Shown here one piece after another: positions 18,872 to 27,709 of a stretch of 64,000 nucleotides of DNA. Origin of the DNA: JAHEFT01 sp963766195 (GTDB lineage Bacteria > Pseudomonadota > Gammaproteobacteria > Xanthomonadales > SZUA-36). The DNA is taken from the NCBI GenBank assembly GCA_963766195.1, contig CAVXYY010000002.1, positions 62,001 through 126,000 of the forward strand, read 5' to 3'. The notes under the pieces are model-generated. The model worked only from the letters and a program-made list of their open reading frames with translations, did no database searches and had not been told where the DNA came from. The first letter of the stretch is position 1. Each line of letters begins with the position of its first letter. Both the position numbers and the translations under genes were made by a program.

Positions 18872-20659
18872 ATGATGGATCTCAAAACACTAACTTTTAT
18901 TATCGTCGGCGCGACATTTGCGCTCTATATCGGCATCGCCTTCTGGTCCCGCGCTTCTACCACCGGTGAATTCTACGTAGCTGGAAAGGGCATCCACCCG
19001 GTGCTCAACGGTATGGCCACTGCCGCCGACTGGATGTCTGCCGCCTCCTTCATCTCCATGGCCGGCCTGATCGCCTTCATGGGCTATGACGGATCGGTCT
19101 ACCTGATGGGCTGGACCGGTGGCTACGTGCTGCTGGCTTTATTGCTGGCGCCTTACCTGCGGAAATTCGGCAAATTCACGGTGCCGGAATTTATCGGTGA
19201 GCGTTTCTACTCGAAGTCAGCCCGTCTGGTGGCCGTTATCTGCCTGATCACCATGTCCATTACTTACGTAATCGGCCAGATGAAAGGCGTCGGCGTTGCT
19301 TTCGGCCGTTTCCTGGAAGTACCTTTCGAGGTCGGCGTCATGGTGGGTATGGGTATTGTCTTCTTCTACGCAGTACTGGGCGGTATGAAAGGCATCACCT
19401 ACACGCAGATTGCACAGTATTGCGTGCTGATTTTTGCCTATACGGTACCCGCGATCTTTATTGCATTGAATCTGACCGGCAACCCGATTCCACAACTCGG
19501 CCTGGGTAGTACAATGGCCGATGGATCCGGGGTGCATTTGCTGGACAAGTTGGACCAGGTCGTAACAGATCTTGGTTTTGCGGCCTACACGGCACAAAAA
19601 GGGACAACGCTCAATATATTCCTGCTGACCCTGTCCCTGATGATTGGAACGGCCGGCCTGCCCCACGTGATCGTCCGTTTCTTCACCGTGCCGAAAGTTT
19701 CCGATGCCCGCAGCTCAGCCGGTTGGGCGCTGGTCTTCATCGCGCTCCTGTACACGACGGCTCCGGCGGTCGGTGCGATGGCCCGCCTCAACCTGATGCA
19801 CACCATCCAGACCGGTGAAGTAGGAAGCCCGACGGGTAACCTGGTCTATGAGCAGCGTCCTACCTGGTTCCGTAACTGGGAAACGACCGGCCTGCTGAAG
19901 TTCGAGGACAAGAATGGCGACGGCCGCGTGCAGTATTACAATGACGCAGACGAAGCCTTTGCCGCCAAAGGCCGCAAGTTTTGGCTGGAAAGGCAATGAA
20001 ATGGTCACGGTCGATCGCGATATCATGGTGCTGGCCAACCCGGAAATCGCCGAGCTGCCGAACTGGGTCATCGCCCTGGTCGCTGCCGGCGGTCTCGCTG
20101 CCGCGCTGTCAACCGCTGCCGGACTGCTGCTGGCCATATCTTCATCAATCTCACACGACTTGCTCAAGGGCATGATCATGCCGGACCATCTCCGAGAAGG
20201 CTGAACTGCTGGCCAGCCGTTTCGCGATGGCGGGCGCCATCCTGGTGGCCGGCTACCTTGGCATGAATCCCCCCGGATTCGCGGCCCAGGTGGTGGCACT
20301 GGCCTTCGGCCTTGCGGCATCGTCCATCTTCCCGGCCCTGATGATGGGTATTTTCAACAAGAAAATGAACCGGGAAGGAGCGATTGTCGGCATGTTGACG
20401 GGCCTTGCTGTCCACGCTGGTCTACATCTTCTGGTTCAAGGGCTGGTTCTTTGTGCCTGGAACCGAGATGGCTGCAAACGTGCCGGCCAACTGGTTCATG
20501 GGAATCTCGCCCGAATCCTTTGGTGCCGTTGGTGCCTTGATCAACTTCGTATGCGCTTATCTTGTTTCCAAGGTCACCGCAGCCCCGCCGGAGCATATTC
20601 AACACCTGGTGGAAGATATCCGCGTGCCGACGAGTGCGGCTGCAGCGGTAGGTCATTAA
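18872..20659 (+). CDS. sodium:solute symporter, VC_2705 subfamily (ActP-like), three frameshifts
   Basis: SLC5-family inner-membrane symporter related to the acetate permease ActP, about 594 residues after repair. The first frame carries the early helices (YVAGKGIHPVLNGMATAADW, MSAASFISMAGLIAFMGYDG). Further frames carry WVIALVAAGGLAAALSTAAG and a last helix. The frame is lost at 19990, 20184 and 20405, and each break is repaired by deleting one base: LEGNEMVTVDRD, MPTISEKAELLASR and GLLSTLVYIFWF are restored. GGAGG precedes tandem ATGs at 18872 and 18875. The likely substrate is acetate, propionate or a similar monocarboxylate, inferred from CrbS/CrbR upstream and prpE downstream. Confidence 0.88.
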
Positions 20660-20686
20660 TCGAGCCGGCACTTCGGTGCAGAAACA

Positions 20687-20715
20687 GGGCCAGTCATTCG
20701 ACTGGCCCTTTTTGT
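20687..20715 (+). terminator. intrinsic terminator after the symporter
   Basis: GGGCCAGTC and GACTGGCCC form a 9-bp stem with loop ATTC, followed by TTTTTGTTTTG. It separates the symporter pair from the DUF294 gene 35 bases downstream. Confidence 0.9.
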
Positions 20716-20749
20716 TTTGTATTTTCTGTGCAGCCGTTAGAATCCCTCT

Positions 20750-22574
20750 ATGCATGACTTAAGCCTGGCTACTGAATTTCTTCACACTGTCCCTCCATTC
20801 AGCACATTGGATGGGGAAGAGCTGAACTCGGTTGCGCGTATGCTGGAGGCAGCCTACTACCCCCAGGGCAAGGTAATTTTCGCGTCTGCTGACACGCCGG
20901 GCCTGGCGATCATTCGTAAGGGCGCTGTTCGCCTGGTTGATGCGGAACACAAATTTCTCGACAAGCGTTCCGAGGGCCAGCTTTTTGGCCACCGGATCTG
21001 GTTTCACGGCGAGCAAAAACCGTATATTGCGGAGGCAGAAGAAGACTGCCTGGTCTGGCATCTGCCGGCACCGGCATTCGAACAGGTTCTCGCCAGGCAC
21101 CCTCTTTTAAGCGAGTATTTCAGCAGCCACCATAAAACGCGTTTGAGTGCAGCGACACAGGTCCGGCGTTCCGTGACCCAGGTGCGCGACCTGGTCCAAC
21201 GGGTGCCGGTTCAGATCGATTGCCAGGCAAGTGTCCGCGAAGCAGCCCGAATGATGAGCCGGGAAAATGTCTCCAGCGTGCTGGTGATGTGTCATGGCGT
21301 ACTGGTTGGGATTGTTACCGACAAGGATCTGCGGCAACGTGTTCTGGCTGTGGACCTCGACCCCGGAACGGCCATTGAAAACGTGATGACAGCGAACCCG
21401 AAGATGCTTCCCGCGGACTCGGACGTTGATGCTGCGCTGTTGTTGATGATGCGACAGAATTACCACCACTTGCCGATTATGGACAAGGATGTGCCGGTCG
21501 GTCTGGTCACCGCCGGGGATATTCTCAGGAGCCAGTCGGAACACCCGTTGCGCCTGGTTCGCGATATCCACAAGAAAAAATCGGTCGGTGAACTGGTCAT
21601 GCTCAGTCAGCGCCTTCCGTCGCTGTTCGTTCGCATGGTCAACATGGGGCGCGATGTCGAACAGATCGGGCGCATGATTACGCATATCACGGATGCATTC
21701 ACGGTACGCCTGATCCTGTTGGCGGAGACAGGAGTTGGGCCCGCCGCCGATGCGCTATGCCTGGGTTGTTTTCGGTTCGCAAGCCCGCGAGGAGCAAACG
21801 GCGAGGACCGACCAGGACAATGGCATGGTATTGGAGCGAAAAGCCAACCCGGAGGAAGCCGAGTACTTTTCACGCCTGGCTAACAAGGTTTGCCAGGGGC
21901 TTGATCGTCTGGGGTATGTCTTTTGCCCGGGCGAAATCATGGCCATGAACGTCAAGTGGAGAATGTCACTGGCCAAGTGGAAAGGCCAGTTTGATAGCTG
22001 GATCGATGCTCCCGAGCCAAAGTCCGTCATGCACAGCAGCATCTTTTTCGACATGCGCTGCGTGCACGGAAACAGCAGGCTCGTAGACCAGTTATTGTCG
22101 TACGCGACCAAGCGAGCCAAGGCCAACCGGATTTTCCGGCGGTTCATGGCGGCCAATGTACTGGGTCACCGGCCTCCCATCGGATTTTTCCGGCGTTTTG
22201 TCCAGGAAGACGATGGCACGCAAAGTGAAGGCCTCAACCTGAAGCACCGCGGAATCGTGCCTATCACGGACCTCGTACGGATGCGTGCGCTGGAAGGCGG
22301 CATCAAGCTGGCAAATACGTTCGACCGCATAGAACTCGCCTCAAGGCTGGGCTTAATGAATAAAAACGATGCCAGCAGCCTCCGGGATGCATTGATCCTG
22401 ATCAGCCGGATTCGCCTCGAATACCAGGCCGAACAGGTCGCCCAGGGGCAGACCCCGACCAATTTTGTGCCTCCTGCCGAGCTGTCTCCATTGATGCGCC
22501 GTAACCTGAAATCCGCTTTCATGCTGGTTAAAGAAGCGCAGGAAGCGCTGGCGCTCCGCTACCAGGTTCACTAG
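20750..22574 (+). CDS. cNMP-binding/CBS/DUF294 putative nucleotidyltransferase (one frameshift)
   Basis: About 607 residues. An N-terminal cyclic-nucleotide-like domain (TVPPFSTLDGEELNSVARML) is followed by two CBS motifs (SVREAARMMSRENVSSVLVM and the repeat ending HHLPIMDKDVPVGLV). The DUF294 nucleotidyltransferase core has VVFGSQAREEQTARTDQDNG, with the GS and DxD-like acidic pair, and a C-terminal helical DUF294 region. The frame shifts near 21732; removing one base joins LAET to LGPPPMRYAWVV. This multi-domain protein is a regular member of acetate-utilisation clusters beside VC_2705 symporters. It is thought to modulate transport or the two-component system, but no target is proven. It binds adenine nucleotides by analogy with CBS proteins. 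Confidence 0.86.
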
Positions 22575-22577
22575 CGA

Positions 22578-23265
22578 ATGCTAAAGCCGTTGGCGGCATA
22601 AGAAGCGTTGTTCAAGCCTGGCCGGCAAATGCATCAATCCAGCGCTGAAAAGGTATCTCGAGGCTTGCGGAGGGCTGGATACCGGGAACATCGTGAACAC
22701 ACCGATCATATCGGTAGACCTGGAATTAACCGGCCTGGATGCGGGCGCCAACAAGATCATCTCGATGGGTTGGGTTTTGATCGACGGCGGCAGAATCCAA
22801 TTGGGTTCGAGCCGGCATCTGCTGATTCTTTCTGACCATTCCGTTGGTTCCAGCGCCGCCATTCACGAATTGATGGACAACGAATTGGCCGAAGGACTGG
22901 ATATCAGTGAAGGCCTGGAGCAGCTATTCGAGGCAGCGACAGGGCGGGTTTGGGTATTTCACCATGCGGGTCTCGATATCGCCTTTCTTCAGAAAGCCTG
23001 TATCGACTGGGCAGGGCAGGTTCCCCCGTTTGTAGTCCTGGACACCATGCGGATTGAATTGGGTTTGCGAAAGCGCCGGGACATTCCGGTTCAGCAGGGT
23101 GACCTGCAATTGAGCAAGCTGCGCAGCACTTATAACCTGCCACGCTATACGGCTCATAATGCCATGACCGACGCTTTTGCCACTGCCGAGTTGTTGCTGG
23201 CCATTGCGGCCCGGATGGCCGGGAATGGAACACTGTCGTTGGGACCTTACCTGAAATTTTACTGA
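22578..23265 (+). CDS. DnaQ-like 3'-5' exonuclease (one frameshift near the start)
   Basis: 228 residues if read from ATG 22578, four bases after the DUF294 stop. The DEDDh motifs are SVDLELTGLD (D and E, motif I), WVFHHAGLDIAFL (motif II) and YTAHNAMTDAFATAELLL (motif III His and Asp). An extra T at 22599 breaks the N-terminus: dropping it turns GCA-TAA-GAA into AAKKRCSS and continues in frame to KRYLEACGGLDTGN before the exonuclease fold. A truncated version from GTG 22693 would still hold the catalytic core. Such an exonuclease commonly follows the DUF294 gene in these clusters. A nucleic-acid or nucleotide substrate is assumed, and its link with acetate metabolism is unexplained. Confidence 0.83.
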
Positions 23266-23273
23266 CTAAAGTC
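23264..23273. promoter_or_regulatory. second copy of GACTAAAGTC upstream of prpE
   Basis: Exact repeat of the 10-mer found at 18526-18535, overlapping the exonuclease stop codon and 82 bases upstream of the prpE ATG. The similar distance to both start codons suggests a shared operator, possibly for CrbR. This is inference from recurrence and symmetry only. Confidence 0.45.
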
Positions 23274-23355
23274 TTATGGACTGGTGACCGCGATCGACTA
23301 GCATAATCAGTTGGTATTTATCGTTTTTCCAGAAACCCCCAAACGAGGGCCGAGC

Positions 23356-25230
23356 ATGTCCTACGAAACAACTTACAGGAAGTCCATTGAAAGCCCCGAT
23401 CAATTCTGGGCGGAAGTTGCAGCGGAACTGGACTGGTCCAGGCAGTGGGAAAAGGTGCTCGATGACTCGAATCCGCCGTTTTACGAATGGTTCAGCGGCG
23501 GTGAAATAAATACCTGCCACAATGCCCTGGACCGCCACTGCAAGGCGGGCCGTGGCGAGCAGGCGGCGCTGATTTATGACAGCCCGGTCACCGGGCAGGT
23601 TCGCACCTGGAGTTATGACCAGCTGCGGGATGAAGTGGCCAGGTTCGCCGGGGTTCTCAGGGACAACGGCGTGGAAAAGGGCGACCGCGTCATCGTCTAC
23701 ATGCCGATGATTCCGGAGGCCGTCATTTCAATGCTGGCCTGCGCGCGAATCGGGGCGATTCACTCGGTGGTTTTCGGTGGTTTTGCGGCGAAGGAACTGG
23801 CTACCCGGATCGTGGATGCCGCTCCGAAGCTCATCATAAGCGCCAGTTGCGGCATTGAAGGCAAGCGCGTTATCCCCTATTTGCCGCTAATGGAAGAGGC
23901 GTTGAGCCTGGCCGGGGCGGGTGATCTCCCCCGGATCCTGGTTTCCAGGCCGCAACTGCCTGTTGATGAACCTCATCCGCGGGCAGTGCTTTGGGATCAG
24001 GCCATGGCCGTGGCGACGCCGGTTGACTGCGTGGCCGTTTCTGCGACCGATCCTCTGTACATCCTCTATACCTCGGGCACGACAGGCGAACCCAAGGGCG
24101 TGGTCCGGCCAAATGGCGGTCACGCGGTTGCGCTGAAGTGGAGCATGAAACACATCTATAACGTGAATCCGGGTGACGTCTACTGGGCTGCTTCGGATAT
24201 TGGCTGGGTCGTGGGCCATTCCTACATCGTCTACGCACCCCTGTTGCACGGTTGTACAACCATCCTTTACGAGGGTAAACCCATCGGTACACCCGATGCC
24301 GGCGCATTCTGGCGGGTCATCCAGCAGCACAAGGTCAAGTGCCTGTTCACGGCGCCGACTGCTTTTCGTGCTATTCGCCGGGAAGATCCGGAAGGGAAAT
24401 TGCTCCACCAGTACGATATCAGCAGCCTGGCAACACTGTTCCTGGCCGGCGAACGTTGTGACCCGGATACCCTGCACTGGGCTGAGAATCAACTTGAGAT
24501 ACCTGTCATAGACCATTGGTGGCAAACGGAAAGTGGATGGCCCATGGCTGCAAATCCCATGGGTATTGAGCAACTTCCGGTGAAGGCGGGGTCACCCACC
24601 GTGCCGGTGCCCGGTTACGACATCCGGGTGCTCGACGATGAAGGCAATGAAGTTCCCAGGGGGCAGTCGGGTAACATCATGGTGAAACTTCCGCTGCCTC
24701 CGGGCACGCTGCCGACGCTTTGGGGCAACCAGAAACGATATTTCGACAGCTACCTGTCGCGCTTTGAGGGGTATTACCTGACCGGTGACGCCGGTGTGAT
24801 GGATGAGCAGGGCTATCTTTGGGTCATGAGCCGGATCGACGACGTGATCAATGTTGCCGGTCATCGTCTCTCAACCGGCGCACTCGAGGAAGCGCTGGCC
24901 ACGCACCCTGCCGTGGCTGAATGCGCAGTCATTGGTGTGGAAGACACGCTGAAAGGTGAAATGCCGCTGGCTTTCGTGGTTCTGAACAGCGGAACGCAGG
25001 TTGATGAAGCGACACTGAAGTCTGAATTGGTGCAAACCGTCAGGTCACAGGTTGGCGCCATTGCGACCCCCAGGGATATCCTGGTCGTACAGCGTCTGCC
25101 GAAAACCCGTTCCGGCAAGATTCTGCGCGGAACCATGCGCAAGATTGCCGACCACAAGGAGTACAAGACACCGGCGACCATTGAAGACCCGGCGGTACTG
25201 GCGGAAATTGCCAGCGCACTTGAGTCCTGA
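23356..25230 (+). CDS. prpE: propionyl-CoA synthetase (PrpE/ACSS3-type)
   Basis: 624 residues, AMP-forming short-chain acyl-CoA synthetase. ATG 23356 is preceded by GAGGG; the upstream ATG at 23311 lacks a site. Motifs: WFSGGEINTCHNALDRH near the N-terminus, YILYTSGTTGEPKGVVRPNG (phosphate loop), GGHAVALKWSMKHIYNV, DHWWQTESGWPM (adenylate pocket), YLTGDAGVMDEQGYLWVMSR and the catalytic lysine motif KTRSGKILRGTMRKIAD. The RPNGGHAVAL stretch and length favour PrpE over acetyl-CoA synthetase, though acetate may also be used. It closes the CrbR/CrbS carboxylate block. Confidence 0.9.
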   Translation: MSYETTYRKSIESPDQFWAEVAAELDWSRQWEKVLDDSNPPFYEWFSGGEINTCHNALDRHCKAGRGEQAALIYDSPVTGQVRTWSYDQLRDEVARFAGVLRDNGVEKGDRVIVYMPMIPEAVISMLACARIGAIHSVVFGGFAAKELATRIVDAAPKLIISASCGIEGKRVIPYLPLMEEALSLAGAGDLPRILVSRPQLPVDEPHPRAVLWDQAMAVATPVDCVAVSATDPLYILYTSGTTGEPKGVVRPNGGHAVALKWSMKHIYNVNPGDVYWAASDIGWVVGHSYIVYAPLLHGCTTILYEGKPIGTPDAGAFWRVIQQHKVKCLFTAPTAFRAIRREDPEGKLLHQYDISSLATLFLAGERCDPDTLHWAENQLEIPVIDHWWQTESGWPMAANPMGIEQLPVKAGSPTVPVPGYDIRVLDDEGNEVPRGQSGNIMVKLPLPPGTLPTLWGNQKRYFDSYLSRFEGYYLTGDAGVMDEQGYLWVMSRIDDVINVAGHRLSTGALEEALATHPAVAECAVIGVEDTLKGEMPLAFVVLNSGTQVDEATLKSELVQTVRSQVGAIATPRDILVVQRLPKTRSGKILRGTMRKIADHKEYKTPATIEDPAVLAEIASALES

Positions 25231-25375
25231 CGTGTAGCGGATTCAGGCGCAGGAAAGCGGCGAGAATCGATTCCACGAACCGGGTAACCGGCGCGTGATT
25301 CGTTCAAGCCGGAGCTTCAGGAACTGATTGACTCGCCACCACGCACGCCGCAACAGGGAAGGCAGGCTGTCCCGG

Positions 25376-25819
25376 CTACCTGTTTTCACTATACTGTTTC
25401 AGGCCCCGGAGGCCGGCGCGCATTTCCCGTTTAACGATGAAGCGCACCAGTAACCAGTCGATCGCCCTGCCGAAAGGGCCCAGGTGCATACCGTAGGTCA
25501 CCCGCGTGGAGACGGTCGAATGCTCATTCGAGTGATCGATGATCCAGGATTCTTTTACGTCTTTCATCGGAAATGGCGCGCGGAATACATCAAAAGAAAA
25601 ACCCTGGCCGTCATCCCATTGGGTTACAGCTTCTTCAAACCGGAATCCCCAGGCATGGCGCATCCCGCGGCGCATGCCTACGCCGGACTGGATATCGCCA
25701 ATCAGGTGAGAGTGCTTCATGTACGGAGCCCAGGCGGATACACCACCGAAATCCGCCAGTAGTTCCCACAGATTCTGCCGTGGCGTGGCAATGGTTATCG
25801 ATTCTCTAAGTTCGCGCAT
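25376..25819 (-). CDS. SRPBCC/START-like small-molecule-binding protein
   Basis: 147 residues with the polyketide-cyclase/SRPBCC pattern: an N-terminal strand-helix (ESITIATPRQNLWELLADFG), the WAPYM stretch where the pocket opens, and a long C-terminal helix (GRAIDWLLVRFIVKREMRAG). No catalytic residues can be assigned. It is transcribed divergently from the flavoprotein gene at 25920 with a 100-bp gap, so a shared promoter region is possible. The ligand is unknown; hydrophobic lipids or polyketide-like molecules are usual for the fold. Confidence 0.75.
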   Translation of the reverse strand: MRELRESITIATPRQNLWELLADFGGVSAWAPYMKHSHLIGDIQSGVGMRRGMRHAWGFRFEEAVTQWDDGQGFSFDVFRAPFPMKDVKESWIIDHSNEHSTVSTRVTYGMHLGPFGRAIDWLLVRFIVKREMRAGLRGLKQYSENR

Positions 25820-25919
25820 TTCAACAGAAAAGCCCTGATTAATTGATTTATGTCTGATTGCCGTTTTTGGCCGATGGCGTAGACTACCAGAACATCGGAC
25901 ATGGTTGAAGGGAGTGTAA

Positions 25920-27329
25920 ATGTCACCCTTATCTCACAGGTCCGTAGCGGACTCGTTTTCAACATTAATCGAGGACGATGAAAAGGATTTCAACCTACGG
26001 GACGGATCACGGATCGCTGTCATTGGCGGTGGGCCGGCCGGTTCCTTTTTTTCCTACTTTCTTCTCAAGATGGCGCAGGCTATCGACCTCGATATTGAAG
26101 TCGATATTTTCGAGCCGCGCTCGTTCAAATATTGCGGCCCGGCCGGTTGCAACCACTGCGGCGGCATCGTCTCCGAGTCGCTGGTGCAGACCCTGGCCGC
26201 CGAGGGTATCGTTCTACCCAGGGGTGTTGTGCAGCGAGGCGTGGAATCCTATGTTGTTCATATGGATGTTGGAGATGTATCCATCGAAAGCCCGGTGCAG
26301 GAGCGCCGGATAGCAGCGCTTTACCGGGGCAACGGTCCCCGCGAAGGCGGCGATGTCGAGCTGGACAGTTTCGACGATTATCTGCAGGGGATGGCAAAAG
26401 GACTTGGGGCGAATATCCTCCCCCATTTGATCACCGGCGCGGAAAGCCGGGAAGGCATGCCTTATCTGCGATACGGCGACGGCGATGGCGGGCGTTACGA
26501 CCTGGTTGCCGTGGCAGCGGGGGTCAACAGCAATATCATCAACATGCTGGGCAACCTCACCGGCGACTACAGGCCACCGGACACCACCCGCGGGTACATC
26601 TGTGAATTCCGCTCCACCCGCGAGGAAATCCTGAAAATTCTTGGCCGGTCGGTTCACGTGTTCCTGCTGGACATTCCGCGTTTTGAGTTCGCAGCCATCA
26701 TTCCCAAGGGGCCGTTTGCCACGGTTGTCATGGTGGGCGATAACCTCGACCAGGAGCTGGTTCATACTTTTCTGAATGATCCTGTGGTCCGGCGCACTTT
26801 TCCCACCAACACAACCCCCTGTGTCTGCAGTTGTTCCCCGTTGATCAACCTGGGCGCCCGCAAGCGGCCTTACGGTGATCGTGTTGTCATGATCGGCGAC
26901 AGCGGCATTACACGCCTGTACAAGGACGGTATCGGCGCCGCTTTCCGGACCGGCAAAGCTGCCGCTACGTCCGCCGTATTCCACGGAGTGTCGGCAAAAG
27001 ATTTTGAAAAGCACTACTGGCCGACCTGCAGGAATATCGTGAGGGATAACCGGGTCGGCAAGGTCATGTTCGCAACGAATACGATCATGAAAAACTCACG
27101 GCTGACGCGTAAAGCGATGTTGCGCATGGCACAAAAGGAACAGGATAAAGAGAACGCGCGCCCCCACATGAGCTCCCTTTTGTGGAACATGTTTACCGGC
27201 AGTGCGCCGTACCTTGAAATGTTTCGCGGCACCTTACGGCCGGGTTTTATCTATAACCTCGTGTTGAGCGTGGGTGCCTCCCTCGTGCCCGGCCGGACGG
27301 GCGCTCGACCGGAAAAGAAGGTGGCCTGA
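25920..27329 (+). CDS. geranylgeranyl-reductase-like FAD-dependent oxidoreductase
   Basis: 469 residues. A Rossmann FAD motif (IAVIGGGPAGSFFSYFLL, about 32-50) and a second FAD contact (DRVVMIGDSGITRLYKDGIG, about 322-341) place it in the GGR/FixC-like flavoprotein group. Cys-rich stretches are notable: KYCGPAGCNHCGGIV (about 73-87) and TTPCVCSCSP (about 299-308), which could hold a redox-active cysteine or a metal. The C-terminal 100 residues are helical and basic. Start ATG 25920 has GAAGGGAGTG upstream. The next gene begins two bases after its stop, and the third overlaps, forming a tight operon with a cNMP-binding protein and a GltD/ferredoxin protein. Archaeal GGRs take electrons from ferredoxin, so the third gene may feed this enzyme. 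The substrate is unknown. Confidence 0.8.
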   Translation: MSPLSHRSVADSFSTLIEDDEKDFNLRDGSRIAVIGGGPAGSFFSYFLLKMAQAIDLDIEVDIFEPRSFKYCGPAGCNHCGGIVSESLVQTLAAEGIVLPRGVVQRGVESYVVHMDVGDVSIESPVQERRIAALYRGNGPREGGDVELDSFDDYLQGMAKGLGANILPHLITGAESREGMPYLRYGDGDGGRYDLVAVAAGVNSNIINMLGNLTGDYRPPDTTRGYICEFRSTREEILKILGRSVHVFLLDIPRFEFAAIIPKGPFATVVMVGDNLDQELVHTFLNDPVVRRTFPTNTTPCVCSCSPLINLGARKRPYGDRVVMIGDSGITRLYKDGIGAAFRTGKAAATSAVFHGVSAKDFEKHYWPTCRNIVRDNRVGKVMFATNTIMKNSRLTRKAMLRMAQKEQDKENARPHMSSLLWNMFTGSAPYLEMFRGTLRPGFIYNLVLSVGASLVPGRTGARPEKKVA

Positions 27330-27331
27330 TC

Positions 27332-27709
27332 ATGGTGGGAGGTGCGCTGGGTAAAGTTTACAGTGACGGGGAAATCATCATCCGGCAGGGGGAAACCGGC
27401 GACAGCATGTACGTCGTGCAGGGTGGCCGGGTAGAGGTCCTCCAGAACAGCCTGAAAGGGGGTGAACAGCACCTGGCCTTCCTCGACACCGGTGATTTCT
27501 TTGGTGAAATGGCGGTGTTTGAAAAAGAGGTCCGGTCGGCTACTGTCCGAGCGAAAGGAGAGGCCAGGGTCTTGAAAATCGACAAGAAAGCCCTGTTGAC
27601 CCGGATACGGGAAGACCCTCTGCTTGCCGTTAATTTATTGAAAACCATGTCACACCGCATCAGGCATCTGAACGAAGAAGTTTCGCGGCACAGGAAGACG
27701 CTGCTTTGA
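27332..27709 (+). CDS. stand-alone cyclic-nucleotide-binding domain protein
   Basis: 125 residues consisting only of a CAP-type cNMP-binding beta-roll and one C-terminal helix, without a DNA-binding domain. The phosphate-binding cassette is complete: FFGEMAVFEKEVRSATVRA has the Gly-Glu and the Arg that contacts the cyclic phosphate. Upstream, RQGETGDSMYVVQGGRVEVL is the typical first half. Encoded between a GGR-like flavoprotein and a GltD-like reductase, with 2-base spacing and a 4-base overlap (TTGA), it is almost certainly made with them. A role as an allosteric subunit that couples cAMP, cGMP or another nucleotide to electron transfer is inference. Confidence 0.85.
   Translation: MVGGALGKVYSDGEIIIRQGETGDSMYVVQGGRVEVLQNSLKGGEQHLAFLDTGDFFGEMAVFEKEVRSATVRAKGEARVLKIDKKALLTRIREDPLLAVNLLKTMSHRIRHLNEEVSRHRKTLL

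Noticed and set aside
12851..22600. Genuine pseudogene cluster in the carboxylate block
   Set aside because: Deleting or adding one or two bases restores conserved motifs in every gene, and the same kind of error affects essential genes elsewhere, so sequence error is simpler.
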